Made by a program: the position numbers and the translations under genes
Part shown: positions 33,380 to 45,850 of the stretch, in pieces
Layout: each line of letters starts with the position of its first letter
Numbering within the stretch: the stretch's first letter is position 1
Notes under the pieces: model-generated
The model's database searches: none
The model's input: only the letters and a program-made list of their open reading frames with translations
What the model was told of the DNA's origin: nothing
Assembly (NCBI GenBank): GCA_021234155.1
Contig: JAJEKV010000088.1
Coordinates: forward strand, 2,115,472-2,179,471
Source: Isoetes taiwanensis
Lineage: Eukaryota; Streptophyta; Lycopodiopsida; Isoetales; Isoetaceae
Length of the DNA stretch: 64,000 nucleotides
Reading direction: 5' to 3'

Positions 33380-35260
33380 CAATTCAAGAGGAAAAGGAAG
33401 TATACATATGTGAAGAGGGTCAGGAGGAACCAAATGGGGATAGCAAAGAGGAGAGGATGTATGCTTCAAGTCAATCAAGAATGCTCTCAAATCAACATGC
33501 TGCAAGGAAGATTGTATCAAAAAACTAACCCGAAAACAAGTATATGTCTCAAGAAAAGACTTTTATTCTCAATCAAGCAATGCAACGATTAGATTTGTTT
33601 TTGATGTGTTGAGTGTAACTTATACAGGGCACTCCGGGGGGGAAATACTAGTCTTTAAAGTGGAATGCTATCAATTCGCATAGCAGTTGACTTTAGGAGT
33701 TCCTCAGTCTACATTCTATAATTGGAGGAAGAGGTTCAAGTTAGATGGAAAAAGAGCTAAGCATGGTAACACAGGCTCTAAGAAGATTCGATCAGTTACA
33801 CTAGATACAAAGAATGTGCTTGATACCTTCATCACTGAGGATGAGGAGAGCATTCCACATAGAAACAAAAAAAGGAAAGGATAAAACAAGGGAAAATATT
33901 CACAAACTTCTTTCTATCCTTAACAAAAAGAGCATATATAAGGAATGGTGCCATGGTGGAAGAGTTGATAGGAAAAAGTATAACTTTGCCTTTTTTTTCA
34001 CTATTTGGAAAGGGGGGTTTTCAGATGCCAGCATATCAAAGAATGCAGCATCAAATATAACACATGTGTAATTATTAAGCAGAAATTGAAAAGAATAAAG
34101 GATACAAGGGAGAGGTGCAACCTTTCAATTCAATGGCAGGCGCATATGTTGGAATAACATTCATGTAGGAATCAATATAGCATTGACGTGCACTATCACA
34201 TCGTTCGCCAGAAAGTCACCTTTGCATAATATATGACAAGATGGATCAGGTCAAAACATTCACACCAAGAAGTCATTATCTCATGAAGTCAGTTTGGAGA
34301 GGGGATCACTTAAAAAGCAGCTTAATGAGTGCATTGACAGTACACATGATCATTGTGGACAGGCTTATGGTCATTTCTCTCTTGATCTTTAGAAAGATGA
34401 CTCATACTTTTATGTTGGATCACTTTCTAGGATCTTATACTATCTTGAATTACTAGATGAAGACAAGTGTGGTGATCTATGTGGAAGCAAAACGACATAT
34501 TGTAAATTAATGCATAAGCTAGCGCAGATACATGAGGTGTTGCCCCCATCTTCTAGTGCCAACCTCTTGCTCGAAATTTCTACTTGCAATTGGATAGGTC
34601 AAAATAAAAATAGATACACGTTTTTCTATCTCACTTATTTGACATGGCTTAAGGTATTCGATGAGATCCAAGTTGGCTTCATGATGGTTGGGCATACTCA
34701 TGATGATATCGATGCATTGTTTGATAGCTTTTCAATATTAATGAGTTCATCGGATGCTCTAATTTTGCATGAGTTGCTACTTCTTTAGCAAGTGCAATGC
34801 AAAGTCTTATGTACCATATTTTGTGGATGAAGTTCCAAATTGGAAAGGCTTTGTCATGGGATATATCATCGATAAGGGCCAACACCCTACAGGCCATATC
34901 GACCCATTACTATTCCGCTTTAAAATGGATGGAAAATGGCCCATTATGCAATATAAGATGCGACCAATCCTTAAAGAGTGAATTCCAAAAAAGGGAATAC
35001 GAATGTGGAAGGAGGATGAAAACGGTGAGCCAATGTTACCAATAGGGGTGCCTAAAAAAATCCCTCCAAGAAAGACATTAAAAGATGTCCCTGGCCTAGA
35101 AGATAATATCAGCAAGTACATAGCATTATGGAACTTCTTCTGCTAAAATCAAGAAGATAGTGTGTTTGCACGACAGTACAAAGCAACTATGGTCTACTGG
35201 ACTAAGATTCGTCTATGTTCAGAAGATGTCTCTCCAGGATGACCTCAAAAATGATAACTT
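33380..35260 (+). pseudogene. Transposase-like protein with HTH and DUF7869-type domain
   Basis: Frames in order: a basic stretch (about 33,380-33,600); a helix-turn-helix-like segment, LGVPQSTFYNWRKRFK, followed by HGNTGSKKIRS (33,687-33,884); a middle part with IIYDKMDQVKT (34,225 onward); then WIGQNKNRYTFFYLTYLTW and MMVGHTHDDIDALF (34,590-34,740), and EVPNWKGFVMGYI ... WPIMQYKMRPILKE (34,820-34,980). The D-N-KNRY...VGHTHDDIDA pattern is the hallmark I associate with DUF7869 proteins, which are often multicopy and transposon-like in ferns, charophytes and some animals. The activity of that domain is not established. At least six frame changes or stops. The L1-type LINE has inserted about 100 bp after its end. 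Confidence 0.5.
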
Positions 35261-35363
35261 TTGGTTGCGTACATGATAAAAACCTCTATAAATTGCCTTT
35301 ACTCCATAGAGCTGAATACGTGTTGCATATATGGAAGGTCAAGACAAAGTAAAATATACAGAC

Positions 35364-35379
35364 AATCGAGGACTGGATC
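35364..35379. repeat. Target-site duplication, left copy
   Basis: AATCGAGGACTGGATC, identical to 41996-42011. Confidence 0.9.
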
Positions 35380-35391
35380 GAAGCTTGAGGG

Positions 35392-37960
35392 GTATGGAAA
35401 ATGAACGTTGTGCTCTCGTCTGCGCCTCGGCGTCCGTGCGAAACCCAGACCTGATGGATGAGGCCTTCTTGGAGGCTATTCTCCAGGGTCTGGGGTTCCC
35501 GAACATTCCCTCTGACCATGACGTGACTGTTGCAGAAATCGATAGCTTAATCATCCAAACGTACAATTCGAGGTCTAGAATAGGATTTAGCAGGACAGAT
35601 TTAGGCAGTCATTATCTTTGTATCTTGTGCCTTGACAGGGTAGGATCTTTAAGAGTTTCAGCGCATAATACAGGCTATCTTGCCTTGGGGAGATATTCAC
35701 GTAACATTTTCCAAATCTCTGTTCTCGAAAGATTTGGGATTGAACCCATCCTTCACTGGGCGAGCTTCTTCGACCTCCGCCCTGCTTGGTTCTTTGCTGA
35801 TTTACAAATCTTAGTGTGGAGATTTGCAGGCGAAAACTAAGTATGGCAGGCACAAATGTGAGAAACGGTTCGGGCCTCCCCGAAGACCCAATCGAAAGGG
35901 AAAAAAGGCTCAAAATCATTGAAGACGAGGAGTGGACTCAGATCTTCTGGCTTGATAGCAGAAATGATAAAGGATGGAGCAAGATGAAAACAATGTACAT
36001 GACCTTTGCAATTATCCAGGATCAACTAAAGGCTGCCGGGCAGATGCATGGATGTTTTAGGGGACCGAAAGTTATTTTGAGTAAACCCCGGGTAAAATGA
36101 AAGCAATCGAGAAAGATTACGGCTTTAAGAGCTAACGACCGCGGATTGGGCATGGAACTTCTTTGAGCTCCTCCAAGAAATGGACGAAACTGTGTAAGAG
36201 AATTTTGGTGAAGCAAGGCCACTCCCTAAGCCCTTCTTTGTAGTCTAAAAAATAATGCTTTTCAGAAGTCTATAAATGAGCTCCTCAATCTGGCTAAAAG
36301 CACTCTCCTTGACCTAGAAAACATGAATTGGAATTCCAAAGCTTCAATCAAGCTGATCAGGAGATGGGAGGATGCAGAGGATCATGTCATAGAGAGCCAC
36401 CGGAAGCAAACCCTCAGCAAGCTCCCCTCACGGGCAGACCGGATCTTGAGCGATGTTTCACAAGAATATGGCATCTTTCAAACCAGGCTCAAGAAAGATA
36501 CAAATACTTGCAAGATCAGAGACTCAAATGGTTTTTTTAACCCTCTTGAGACGAGCCAATGCGACTGCAAAAATTGTCAAAGCTTGAACAATTCTGGAAT
36601 GTGCAATCCAAGTACAATGGTTGGGGACCAGAAAGTGAGCAACCGAATTCCAGTTCTTGGCAAAAGTGACAAAGCAAAAGGTCAAATTCTTCCATCTTAC
36701 AAAAATGCTTTGCTTAATTTAGGTTCTTGTGATAACCCCATTGATAAATCTAAAGCTAATTTGGATTATTTAGATCTCTCGGGTATCCAAGATCCCTCTG
36801 CTATTAACCTTTATGCTGAGAAAGGACTGATTATACATTTCCCCATTAGCTGTCCTTCCATTTAGGAAATCAAGTTACGTTAACTAAAACTCAAAAGATC
36901 CCCATTCTTTCCCCGCTCAAGATTGATAAAGCGAGATCCTTCCAAATTTTATGCAGGGGATAATTTTAGTGTGTTACTAACATTCTAAAAAGGAAGTTGG
37001 GCAAAATTGGTAACAATGATTTCTATATTATGCGTTGGAGCCCTCTTTTTATCCCTGGTAATTCCGACCAAATTTCTACCTCCACTTGGATAACTTTACC
37101 CAATTTGCCCCCGGCTCTCTGGACTCTATCTCATCTGAAAGCTATTTCGGGCAATCTTGGAGAGATCATATCTATCAATATCCCTCAGACTAATTTTCCT
37201 TCTGTCTGCATATCTAAGAAGATTAACTCCGACTGGAAAGGGAAAATTAAGACCAAGCTAGCAGAAGGGAGATTCATGGACCTCGGATGTTGTGTATTCC
37301 AAAATTCCGGTCCTTAATATCTCGCAAAGGGAGCCTAAGAACAAAGATGATCAACCTAACTTTAAGGCTCCCCTTATAATCAGACAGGAATGGCGCCCCA
37401 AAAAGAAGGTTGATGATAGTCTGATTAATCATAATACTGTGGCCACTAATGTTATTATCCCCAAGCCACCTGAAGAGGAAAATAAGAACTCCTCCCCGTA
37501 TACTGTGCCTATATATCCTCTTTTGATAATAATCGAATTTCTTTGTCGTAAATACTAACATGGAGATTAAGGTCAAACCGCATCATGACTCTCCTTCCCG
37601 ATTAAAGGGACAATCAATCTGATGTTTTACATATCGATTCTCAAATTTACAATTCAGAGGACGATTTCCTGATCTCCTGTGATGATGAAGGCTGGAAGCA
37701 AATTACTAAGAAGAGGGGCAGAGGGAGGAAAAAATCTTATGCTGGACCTATCGTGGGTCCCCGCCAATTCGCCTATAGGTCGGAATGGACAAAAAATCCT
37801 CTCAATTTTATTAATGTATACTTTTTAAGGTTTATCACCGGAATCTCCGAATCAATAATCCCATCAAAAGGAACGGTTAAAAGTTTGCCTTTCCTCCCTC
37901 AACCCTCGATATTCTTTTCATCCAAGAACACAAAATTCATGATCCTAACCATAAGATAAT
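35392..37960 (+). pseudogene. LINE ORF1 region
   Basis: RNA-binding ORF1 product. An N-terminal segment of unknown type (35,392-35,840) is followed by 36,323-36,865, which contains a Cys-rich patch CDCKNCQ. At 36,997-37,317 comes NDFYIMRWSPLF ... TWITLPNLPPALW ... GNLGEIISI ... SVCISKKI, the DUF4283 pattern common in plant LINE ORF1 proteins. Frames change at about 35,840, 36,110 and 36,870. Confidence 0.7.
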
Positions 37961-38560
37961 TATCTCAAGAGCTCTTCCCCCTAATTTTGAGAATTGGTCA
38001 ATTACTGCTAATGATTCTTCTGCAGGTATTGCAATTGCTTGGAATCAGAAAATTGATCTTCAAGTTGATCATATGATTCATGACAATAATGGTAGGTGGC
38101 AGATCCTGGTTGGCAAGATAGGGATGGGCAAGATTGCCTTGGTTAATGTCTACTCTCTTCATAACCCCTCTGACAGGATTGCTATTTGGAACAAAATTAA
38201 TTCTAGCTTGGCTAATTTAGATATAGATGATCTGTTGTTAGGTGGGGATTTTAATATGGTGACTGACAGTTGCATGAAAAACAGATATTTTAAACCCCTT
38301 TTACCCCAAGAGAGGTGTGCTTGGGCCAACACGCTTCTCTAATCATAACCTTAAAGGCCACTATTAAACCCAACTCGTTCAGCTGGTCTGACCATAGAGC
38401 TAACCCTATCTGTTGCTTGCATGACAGATTCTACCTTAGTGAAGACCTATGGACTAAGAGTAGTAGAGTTGACAATCTCACTGGCTTTACCCTGTCTGAC
38501 CATTACCCTCAGTTGATTAGTATCAGTGGTATAGGCATTAAAAATACCAGAAAATCTTTC
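37960..38560 (+). pseudogene. LINE endonuclease domain
   Basis: APE-type endonuclease that nicks the target. Visible are GIAIAWN, VNVYSLHNPSDR, LLGGDFNMV (the DFN motif), SFSWSDHR, CLHDRFYLSEDLW and the terminal SDHYPQL motif. One frame change at about 38,340 between the DFN and SDH parts. Confidence 0.8.
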
Positions 38561-40330
38561 TTTAAGATGAATGTTAGCCTCTTGGATCATGATGATTTCA
38601 TAGCCAACCTTAAGAATATTTATAATTATCATCCTAGGCCTGAGGGTGATTTTGGCTGGATGTGGTGGTGGATTAACCTAGCCAAACACATTAAATGCTG
38701 GCTTAAAGTTTGGGGTAAAGAGATCCATTATCAAAAGCAGGCTACCTTGGCTGCCCTCAGGGATAGACTAAGCATCACTCCAACTGATCAACAGGAGGAA
38801 ATTAAAATTCAGATTGAGAAAGCCGAGCTTGACATTGCAAAGGGATGGAAGTTAAAGGCAAAGATTAAGGAGTTAAAGGAGGATGAGAGATGTAATTCTA
38901 AGTACTTCTTCATCAAAACTAAAACTAGAATAAAGAAAAATCAGATTCATGAAATCAAAGTTGGTGATTCGATCATCTCTGGAGATAAGGATCTTAAGCA
39001 GGCTGCTGTTAATCATTTTACTAACATTATGGGTACTAATCTTGACCATTTGAGGAGGAAGAGATGGATAGATTCATCAATCTCGAGGAGCAGAGTTAGC
39101 CCGAGATCGGAATGATTTGATCTCATCACCTTTCACGAGTGTGAGCTCAAGCAAGTGATCATGGGCATGGAGAAATGGCAAAACGCCTGGGCAGGCGATG
39201 GCCTTCTGCTGAGTTTCTTTAAAAGGCTTGGCCAATCCTTCATGATGGCGTCACTAAGCTGCTAATGAATTTAGAGTTACCAAGCGCTGGATGCTCAGGA
39301 TTAACATAAGTCTCATCACGCTTATTCCTAAGCCGTGGATTCTCCCATCTCCTTTGCTTGATTCTGGACCAATTTCTCTAACAAATGTTATCTACAAGAT
39401 TATTGCAGGTGCCATAGTGCCGGGGCTTAAAAAGGTTTTGGACTTGGTCATTAGCGATTACACAATCGCCTATCTCAAAGACGGGTTTATCTTGGACAAC
39501 GTGGTGATCGCCATTCTTGGTCTGCGGTGGGCCAAAGATTCCAAGCAAGATATAGCTCTCCTCAAGCTAGATATAACAAAGGCTTTTGACACTGTCAGTT
39601 GGAAATTTCTCCATAAAAGTTGTAGTGCATTGGGGTTCGGTGAGGAAAGTATTGGTTTATTTAAAGCTATTCTTAACAATTCTAGATCTGCGGTTCTTAT
39701 CAATGGTGAAACTAGCCCATTCTTTGCAATTCAGAGAGGGGTTAAACAGGGATGTCCTCTTGCTCCCTTTCTCTTCTTAATTGTAATGGAGGCCTTACAT
39801 GGCAGACTGGAAAGAGCCAAGACAAATAACTCTATTAGAGGTCTTCACCTCCCCGATAATCCCCAGGTGGACCAGATTCTCAATGGGCATTTTGCAGATG
39901 ATACATTCATCTTGACCTCGACGGATAACGATTCTATCATCAATATTCAAAATATTCTTCATGACTTTGGTCAAGCTTCAGGTTGCCGAATCAACCCCCT
40001 CAAATCTGCCATCCAAGCTAGGGAAATCGAAAAAGGTACTCAAGCTGCAGACCTCTTTGGCTGTAAGTATTTCCCCCCTTGCACTAAATCTAAGATTTTA
40101 GGAATCCCTTTTGCTATCAGAAGTAATGCCTCTGATCTATGGCTTGATATCATTGAAAAATTCTATAAAAAGGTAGATTCCTTAAACTCTAAATACCTTT
40201 CTAAAAATGGCAGAGCTATAATTGCCAACTTTGTTATTTCCTCCTCTCAGGTTTATCAATCCTCGGTCATTCTTGCCCCCAAAAGGTTACTAACAAACTT
40301 CAAAGCATTATTGGCAGGTTTATAGCTTCG
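38561..40330 (+). pseudogene. LINE reverse transcriptase
   Basis: Copies element RNA at the nicked target. The 39,291-40,325 frame contains ISLITLIPKP, GPISLTNVIYKIIA, LLKLDITKAFDTVSWKFL, AVLINGETSPFF, RGVKQGCPLAPFLFLI and the catalytic FADDTFIL at 39,891. The first part (38,561-39,115) is a linker with WGKEIH and LKEDERCNSKYFF. A break at 39,115-39,290 loses the start of the domain in frame. Confidence 0.85.
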
Positions 40331-41425
40331 GGTCAAAACAAAAGATGCTGGCATCCTGTCTCAATGGATGAATATTGCAAATCCAAGAAGAATGGTGGTC
40401 TGGGTACCATAAATATTCGGAAACATGGTTTAGCTTTAGCTGCCAAGTATTTCTATAAAGCCTGTTATGACAAAATTAAGCATCCGATTTCAGTTCTGAT
40501 CAGGCATTACATAAGCAAATGCCATCCTTATGGCTGGAGATCTCTCAAAATGGAGCTGCCCCATTCCATCTACTTCCCCTTTGCTATCCCTGCTGCTATT
40601 CCTGGTCTGATTAAGAAGTGGATTTATGCCTGGTTGAAAGTAAGGAAGATGTATACATGGGAGAAAGGATTCTCTATGGACCAATCCATTTTCTGGAACC
40701 CTGCATTAGTCCTTGACAATCCCAACTTATGCCTGGCCTGCCACTTTTCTGACCAGGCGAAATTATGGAAGATTAAGGGGATAACTTTGATTAACCATCT
40801 CTTTGATGACTATGGCATCATCCTTTTTCATAACTCTAAGCTTGCTGAAGAGGCGACCAAACGAGATTGCTTTATGTAGCTATCACTAATATTGTCTTGC
40901 GAGGTACTTGGTCCCACTCTTATGATTCTTGGAACTATAGAGGTAAAACAGGTTACACTGTAAAAGATGCTTATAAGTTCCTGATGAGCCAACAGGAAAT
41001 CACCTTACACCTCAAATGGGGTGTCTCTCGTCTGACCGGGAATAATTTGATCTTCATGTGGAATAGCTCGATAAACCCAAAGATCAAGGCCTTTATGTAA
41101 CCCAATTATGGCACAAAGGCACAGCGACCAATTGCAAAAGATTTCGTTTATCCATGTCTAACTTTCGGTTTATGTGACCGGATGTCTTCTTTGCTAAAGA
41201 GGATGAGGATCACTGTTGAGGATCATGCCTTTGGTGAAATGGGTCCTTGAATTAGCCTCTAATTTTCTTGGGCGCAACATGGTTGATCTCGACCACAAGG
41301 AATTCTTTATGCACCGCCAATCCGAAATTTGGAGGATTTATATCCTCCTATGGAGGATTTGGAAAGGAAGAAATACCTTCATCTTTGTACATGAAATTAT
41401 CTCACTGAAGGGATCATAAAGCAAA
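40331..41425 (+). pseudogene. LINE C-terminal region (zf-RVT type)
   Basis: Contains SMDEYCKSKKNGGLGTINIRK (40,360), GYTVKDAYKFL (40,950), FMWNSSINPKIKAFM (41,060) and EIWRIYILLWRIWKGRN (41,325), matching the C-terminal zinc-binding region of plant L1 elements. Several stops in 40,860-41,220. Confidence 0.7.
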
Positions 41426-41808
41426 ATGTAGAATATGATGTTAAGTGGATTATGGAAATTAATGGGTGATATGTTTTTTTTTTGTACAGATACCTGTTTT
41501 ACTGCGACCGGAGGCTTCAATGGAGGAGGACTAAGGACGATATAAACCAGGAGTGGATTAATTTCTTCGGAGCAGCACAAACTTCGGCACACACAGAAAC
41601 CTTCCGCCAATCACGGATCTTCTTTGTGACCAAAATTTAAAACATCGAGAAGGGGGTTAATGCCTGACTAAGGATGCCAAAGGAAGATATAATATGGCGA
41701 TGGCCGGTTCATGTATGTGTTTATATTGCTTGTTTCATACAATCTTCAAGGGGAAAGCAAGAAAGCACACCAACCAGAATCTCAAGGCAGTACACTAAGA
41801 ACTGCTCG

Positions 41809-41872
41809 ACTTCAGCTATCATCTCTCAGTTTTTCGACTTCAGCTATCACCTCTCAGTTTTTCTGATGCTCA
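41809..41872. repeat. 31-32 bp tandem duplication in the LINE 3' region
   Basis: TCGACTTCAGCTATCA(T/C)CTC appears twice in succession within the LINE 3' untranslated part. Confidence 0.75.
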
Positions 41873-41995
41873 GACTTTTTATCTTGAGCTTATCTTTTTA
41901 AAATCTTATAAGCTTTAGGGTTAAACTTCCCTTGAAAAAAGTGTTTTGTAACTTTTATAATATACTTTAATATAAATAGCCTTCAATTAAAAAAA

Positions 41996-42011
41996 AATCG
42001 AGGACTGGATC
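41996..42011. repeat. Target-site duplication, right copy
   Basis: AATCGAGGACTGGATC directly after the terminal A tract. Confidence 0.9.
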
Positions 42012-42780
42012 ATTGATGCTTGTTCCTGGAATGCATTTTTAAGGACTTTGAGTTTCTATTTTCATAACTTCCTTTCATAAGCGATTTTGCCCAACTTACT
42101 GGATTCATCCAAATGAATGCATGGTATAGAATATAGATCATTTATACTGCATATTAATGTGCCAAGTACATATTGTTTAAGATGCAAAGAAGAGAACTCC
42201 ATGATGTTGATGACGAATTTATGATGAACACAGCATACCCTATTATTCCTTTTGATTCTTTTCTGTGTTTTCTCTTACAACTGGTTTTAAATTGAGGGAT
42301 TTGAGAAGGTGTCAAGTATCAGATGCTTAGAGGATGGAAAATCAATCAATATAAGGTTATACAAATGTTTTTGATAGATTGGCTTATAGAACCACAGGAT
42401 GCATTGACCGAGCTAAACCCATATGTAGCATTATAACAGGGGGTTTTTTTTGTGATTTTATATGCTTTTTAGCATGGTTTTCATATGATTTCATGGGCGT
42501 ATTGCATGAGGCATACTAATCGGTACATCTAGAGTGCACCAAGTTTTTGCATGCAATTTGTGCAATTTTTGTTTCATCCTCCTCAATGGTTAAGATCAGA
42601 GGGCTTACAAAGAAAGCCCTCTTTTAATTAAAAAAGATCCAAGGGCTTACAATGAAAGGAATTAGGGCACGGCTAGGGTTTGTTTGATGTTGAATTCAAT
42701 AACCCATCACGTTAATCCATTGATAGATGCCAATATTTCCGACTTGCAACTCCTGAGCAGATTATATTGAATCTGCAGAT
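42012..42780. other. Spacer; short hairpin near 42,598
   Basis: No gene seen. AGAGGGCTT-ACAAAGA-AAGCCCTCT (42598-42622) is a perfect 9 bp stem followed by an AT run. Confidence 0.4.
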
Positions 42781-42803
42781 TGCTGGCAGATTCCCAAATG
42801 AGT

Positions 42804-43081
42804 ATTGTAAGCCTTGCCGCGGCAGCTAGAAACTCTAACGGAGGAAGAAGAGCGTAGGGCATTACGTGGAAGCAAGTTTGCAGCACTTCCACCCAAATCA
42901 GATGACCCATCTGATTCTTGTCCCAGGTATATGATGTACATTGTTTTGGCTCCTTTCTGTACACTGCCCTTTGTTCTTTCTATAGAAAACTCCAAATTCA
43001 TTGTCATCGGATGCTAATTCCCTGCTCCAGTATCTTTAGATCCAGATCTTGTTGAACGTGTTGTGCATAATTCTAAGGCTT
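42804..43081 (+). pseudogene. Two exons of an unnamed gene
   Basis: First exon (to about 42,926) reads LTEEEERRALRGSKFAALPP with SDDPSDSCP and ends TGTCCCAG|GTATAT. The second (43,032-43,094) begins after TGCTCCAG and reads SLDPDLVERVVHNSKASIKP, ending CCAG|GTATCC. Downstream, 43,150-43,300, is a Pro-rich reading (TPPFTGNVF, FPPSGAP, IPPLYP). The splice borders look authentic. I recognise the style of a plant Pro-rich, RNA-associated protein but cannot name it. No start or end found, so a fragment. Confidence 0.4.
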
Positions 43082-43458
43082 CAATCAAGCCAGGTATCCC
43101 CGGCAACCAGAGCGGGCGCGAATCAACCAGGTAGGTGCATACCAGTCTGAACAGACACCCCCATTTACGGGTAATGTATTTTCGTCATCTGGTCTTCTCT
43201 TCCCTCCTTCTGGGGCTCCACAAGTAATTCCGGCCTCCATTCCTCCGTTATACCCAACGTTAAATCCTCCTTTTTGCCTCCACACTTACCCAACCCCTTA
43301 GTTCAAGCACCATCTATCTCTCCAATAAGAAGTGTTGATCGAATCCAGGTACCCTCTTTTCCCACCTGGCCTTATTCACGGTATGGTTAGGAAGATCAGA
43401 TAGGTAGTGGTGTTCCATATTAGTCATTGAGCCCCTTAGACATTCCAACAGGTTATCC

Positions 43459-43749
43459 ATGCATCAGCATTTGCGAGGAGAGCTATATTATGGGCGTGTG
43501 GCGAAATTTTTTAAGGAGATTGGAGAAGTGGATCTCACGGATGAGTGGTATACTAAACAAATTCCTTTAGCGAAGAAGATGGTAGTTATGAAGAGGATAG
43601 AGATAGACATAGGGATGGTGGTGCAAAGTTCCACCCCTCTACATATCTTGATTGATCCGAACACGTACTCTTCGGATGGTAGCATGGAGCCTGGGCACAG
43701 GGATGGTTTCTTACGGAAGATTAGGTCTAGGTGCGTTTTGCATTTTTAG
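43459..43749 (+). other. Open frame of uncertain status
   Basis: 96 residues, MHQHLRGELYYGRVAKFF..., possibly a further exon of the preceding gene in another frame. No motif recognised. Confidence 0.2.
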
Positions 43750-43823
43750 GGCGTTTTGATCCGCACCGTTTAATGCCCATGTCATTTCATGCTTTACAAG
43801 GCATGTTTTGTCATGCTTTTCAG

Positions 43824-44195
43824 CATCAAGGTTCGGTGCAATACAAAGGAAACGACAATACAAGGTTGACTTGAATAATCTAGTTGGTTCGGGGCCATAT
43901 GGTGCGTATTGTAGCATCGGCGTTGAAATTACTGGGGGGAAAAAGCCTACCATTTCTTCAGCTGTAGCTTGAATCTCCTAAGGATCGGTCCTTTCTTTGC
44001 CCGTGGTTTTAACAAAAGTAAGATCTAAGGTTGTGTCTTCAGATGGTGCCCTTACTGTTCATAATAAGGAGGTCCCTTTCACTGCCATGCAAGCTGCAGT
44101 GGCTCGAAATATCGTGGAAAGCCTTTCAGTTCCCACATTCAGGGTTGGGTACGCTATCAATACTAAAGCATTGGATGCACTTTACAAACGGATAT
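43824..44195 (+). pseudogene. Exon of a plastid-type dihydrolipoyl acetyltransferase (E2)
   Basis: E2 is the core of the pyruvate dehydrogenase complex and transfers acetyl groups from lipoyl to CoA. After an acceptor TGCTTTTCAG the sequence reads RQYKVDLNNLVGSGPYG and, after small indels, RIVAS-DVEI: the peripheral subunit-binding domain. A linker of about 40 residues with two frame breaks follows, then VPFTAMQAAVARNIVESLSV, PTFRVGYAINTKALDALYKR, the opening of the catalytic domain in the plastid (LTA2-like) form. The match stops at about 44,190 where a donor would be expected but GGATAT replaces GGTAT. The rest of the catalytic domain, including the His of the active site, is not found downstream, and the N-terminal lipoyl domain is absent upstream: an isolated exon. 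Confidence 0.75.
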
Positions 44196-44210
44196 GCTTC
44201 TGTTCTAACC

Positions 44211-45850
44211 TTGATGCTTGTTAGATTGTCATCTGATTGTGGATTAGGGTTCATTTTATTCTTACCCATACTTGTTTGTACTATCTAAGTTGGATGAATA
44301 ACAGAAATGATACCATCTTCTATAGTAACTAGAAACTACTATGTTTATTTGCCAATAGTATAACTTTATGCTCTCTTTCCTGCATCATGTGCGAATTTGT
44401 TTCTTTTTTTCCTTCCATTGCTCCATTATCATAAATCATTTAGAAGTATGTCTGGGTTTTTAAAAGTTTATGTGCAAACCTATGCATGAGGACTGTGCTC
44501 ATTCTTGTACAATCTTGCAGTTGTTGCGGTTCCTACCTAGTCTCATAATTCTCTTTTTATTTTGTATTAAAAAACAGGAGACTAGCTTGTGCCTTTTCTA
44601 CCATTATAAATGGTTGCGTAACCCAAAACTATATGCATGTATGGATGTATGCAACTTGGAGAAAAAACAACAAGGATTTAACTGTTTGTTCATTATTAAT
44701 AAATTCTATTATTACATGCTACCTCATGTATTAATATTGGTATTGGTATAATATTATATGTCTAATTCTATGCAATGTTTTCATTTCCATAATTTGAGCA
44801 CCTCTAGTTTGTTAGATTTGTGAGGCTATGATATACCATCCATCATTAGAGTATTAGGTAATGTTTATATCTACACCCCTACACCATCCTTAAGGCCCCT
44901 CCTTAAGGCCCCGAAGGGGCCAAAAAAAATTTTAGTTAACACAAACCATTAACACACAACTAACATTATTAACACAAACCATTGCATTTGACACATTTAA
45001 ATTAAAATCCCCTTGAACCCCTTTGGTTTGGGTGCATATTCACCACCGGGGTTCGTGGGGCAGGAGGAGATGGGCTAGTTATATATTATGGTTAATGAGA
45101 GGAATGAGTTGGCACTAGAAGCAAGACAGGTCGTAATGGTAATAAGTTAAGTTGGTTTATTTATGGCATTATTAGATGCATTCATTTATTGCAAGCCTTG
45201 GTATATTAGTCTAATTGTGAATTCATTTGTACTGAATGATGAAGGATCGTTGAATGATCAGGTAAAAGTTATGCTATTGCTGACCAGATTTTGTGACAAT
45301 TAAATAAGGGTATAGAACATGAGTCTAGATTCATGTTTTGTCCAACAAGTGATGTTTGGTTTTGATGCACAAGTACTTGTGATGGGACCTTCTCAAAATC
45401 ATAGCTCTCGCAAACCATCGCAGTGTACTGTAAAATTAATTGCATAAAGTTTTAGGTAGAAATGTAGGTTGAAAAAAGAAAACAAGTTTTTTTTAACTTC
45501 CTCTTCAGTGTTTGGTTGTTTTAATGTGCTTTCTAACTTTGTTTGGGAGAAAATCAGATGATGGATTCTCAAATGCTCAAATATTTGTGTAGGGATCAAA
45601 GAATTGACTCATAGAAAATAAATTGCTTATGCTATATAATCTTATGAGAATAGATGTGATCTATATATTAAAACTCAACGGTGTTATTAGGTGAGAATTA
45701 TTTGACATTCTTTCAGACAAATTGATTGATTAACTCAATTTATATAAATTATTGTTAATCTCAGTGATCTTTCTTCCCAATGAGTTTAAACTGAAATGTT
45801 CTTACGCGATTTGTGCATTCTTGCTGGCTTTTGAACTAGACGTCGCATGC
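44211..45850. other. Spacer; GC hairpin near 44,893
   Basis: AT-rich without a supported gene. GGCCCCGAAGGGGCC (about 44908-44922) is a short perfect hairpin, preceded by two copies of CCTTAAGGCCCC. Confidence 0.4.

Larger units (their letters stand above)
35380..41995 (+). mobile_element. Full-length L1-type LINE
   Basis: 6.6 kb between perfect 16 bp direct repeats, ending in a short A tract after CTTCAATT. Carries, in order, an ORF1 region with a DUF4283-like domain, an endonuclease, a reverse transcriptase and a C-terminal zf-RVT-like region. The perfect duplication marks a fairly young insertion, although the coding sequence contains several frame breaks. Confidence 0.93.

Noticed and set aside
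43711-43953. Minus-strand 80-residue open frame
   Set aside because: It is antisense to the acetyltransferase exon, whose plus-strand reading is recognisable.
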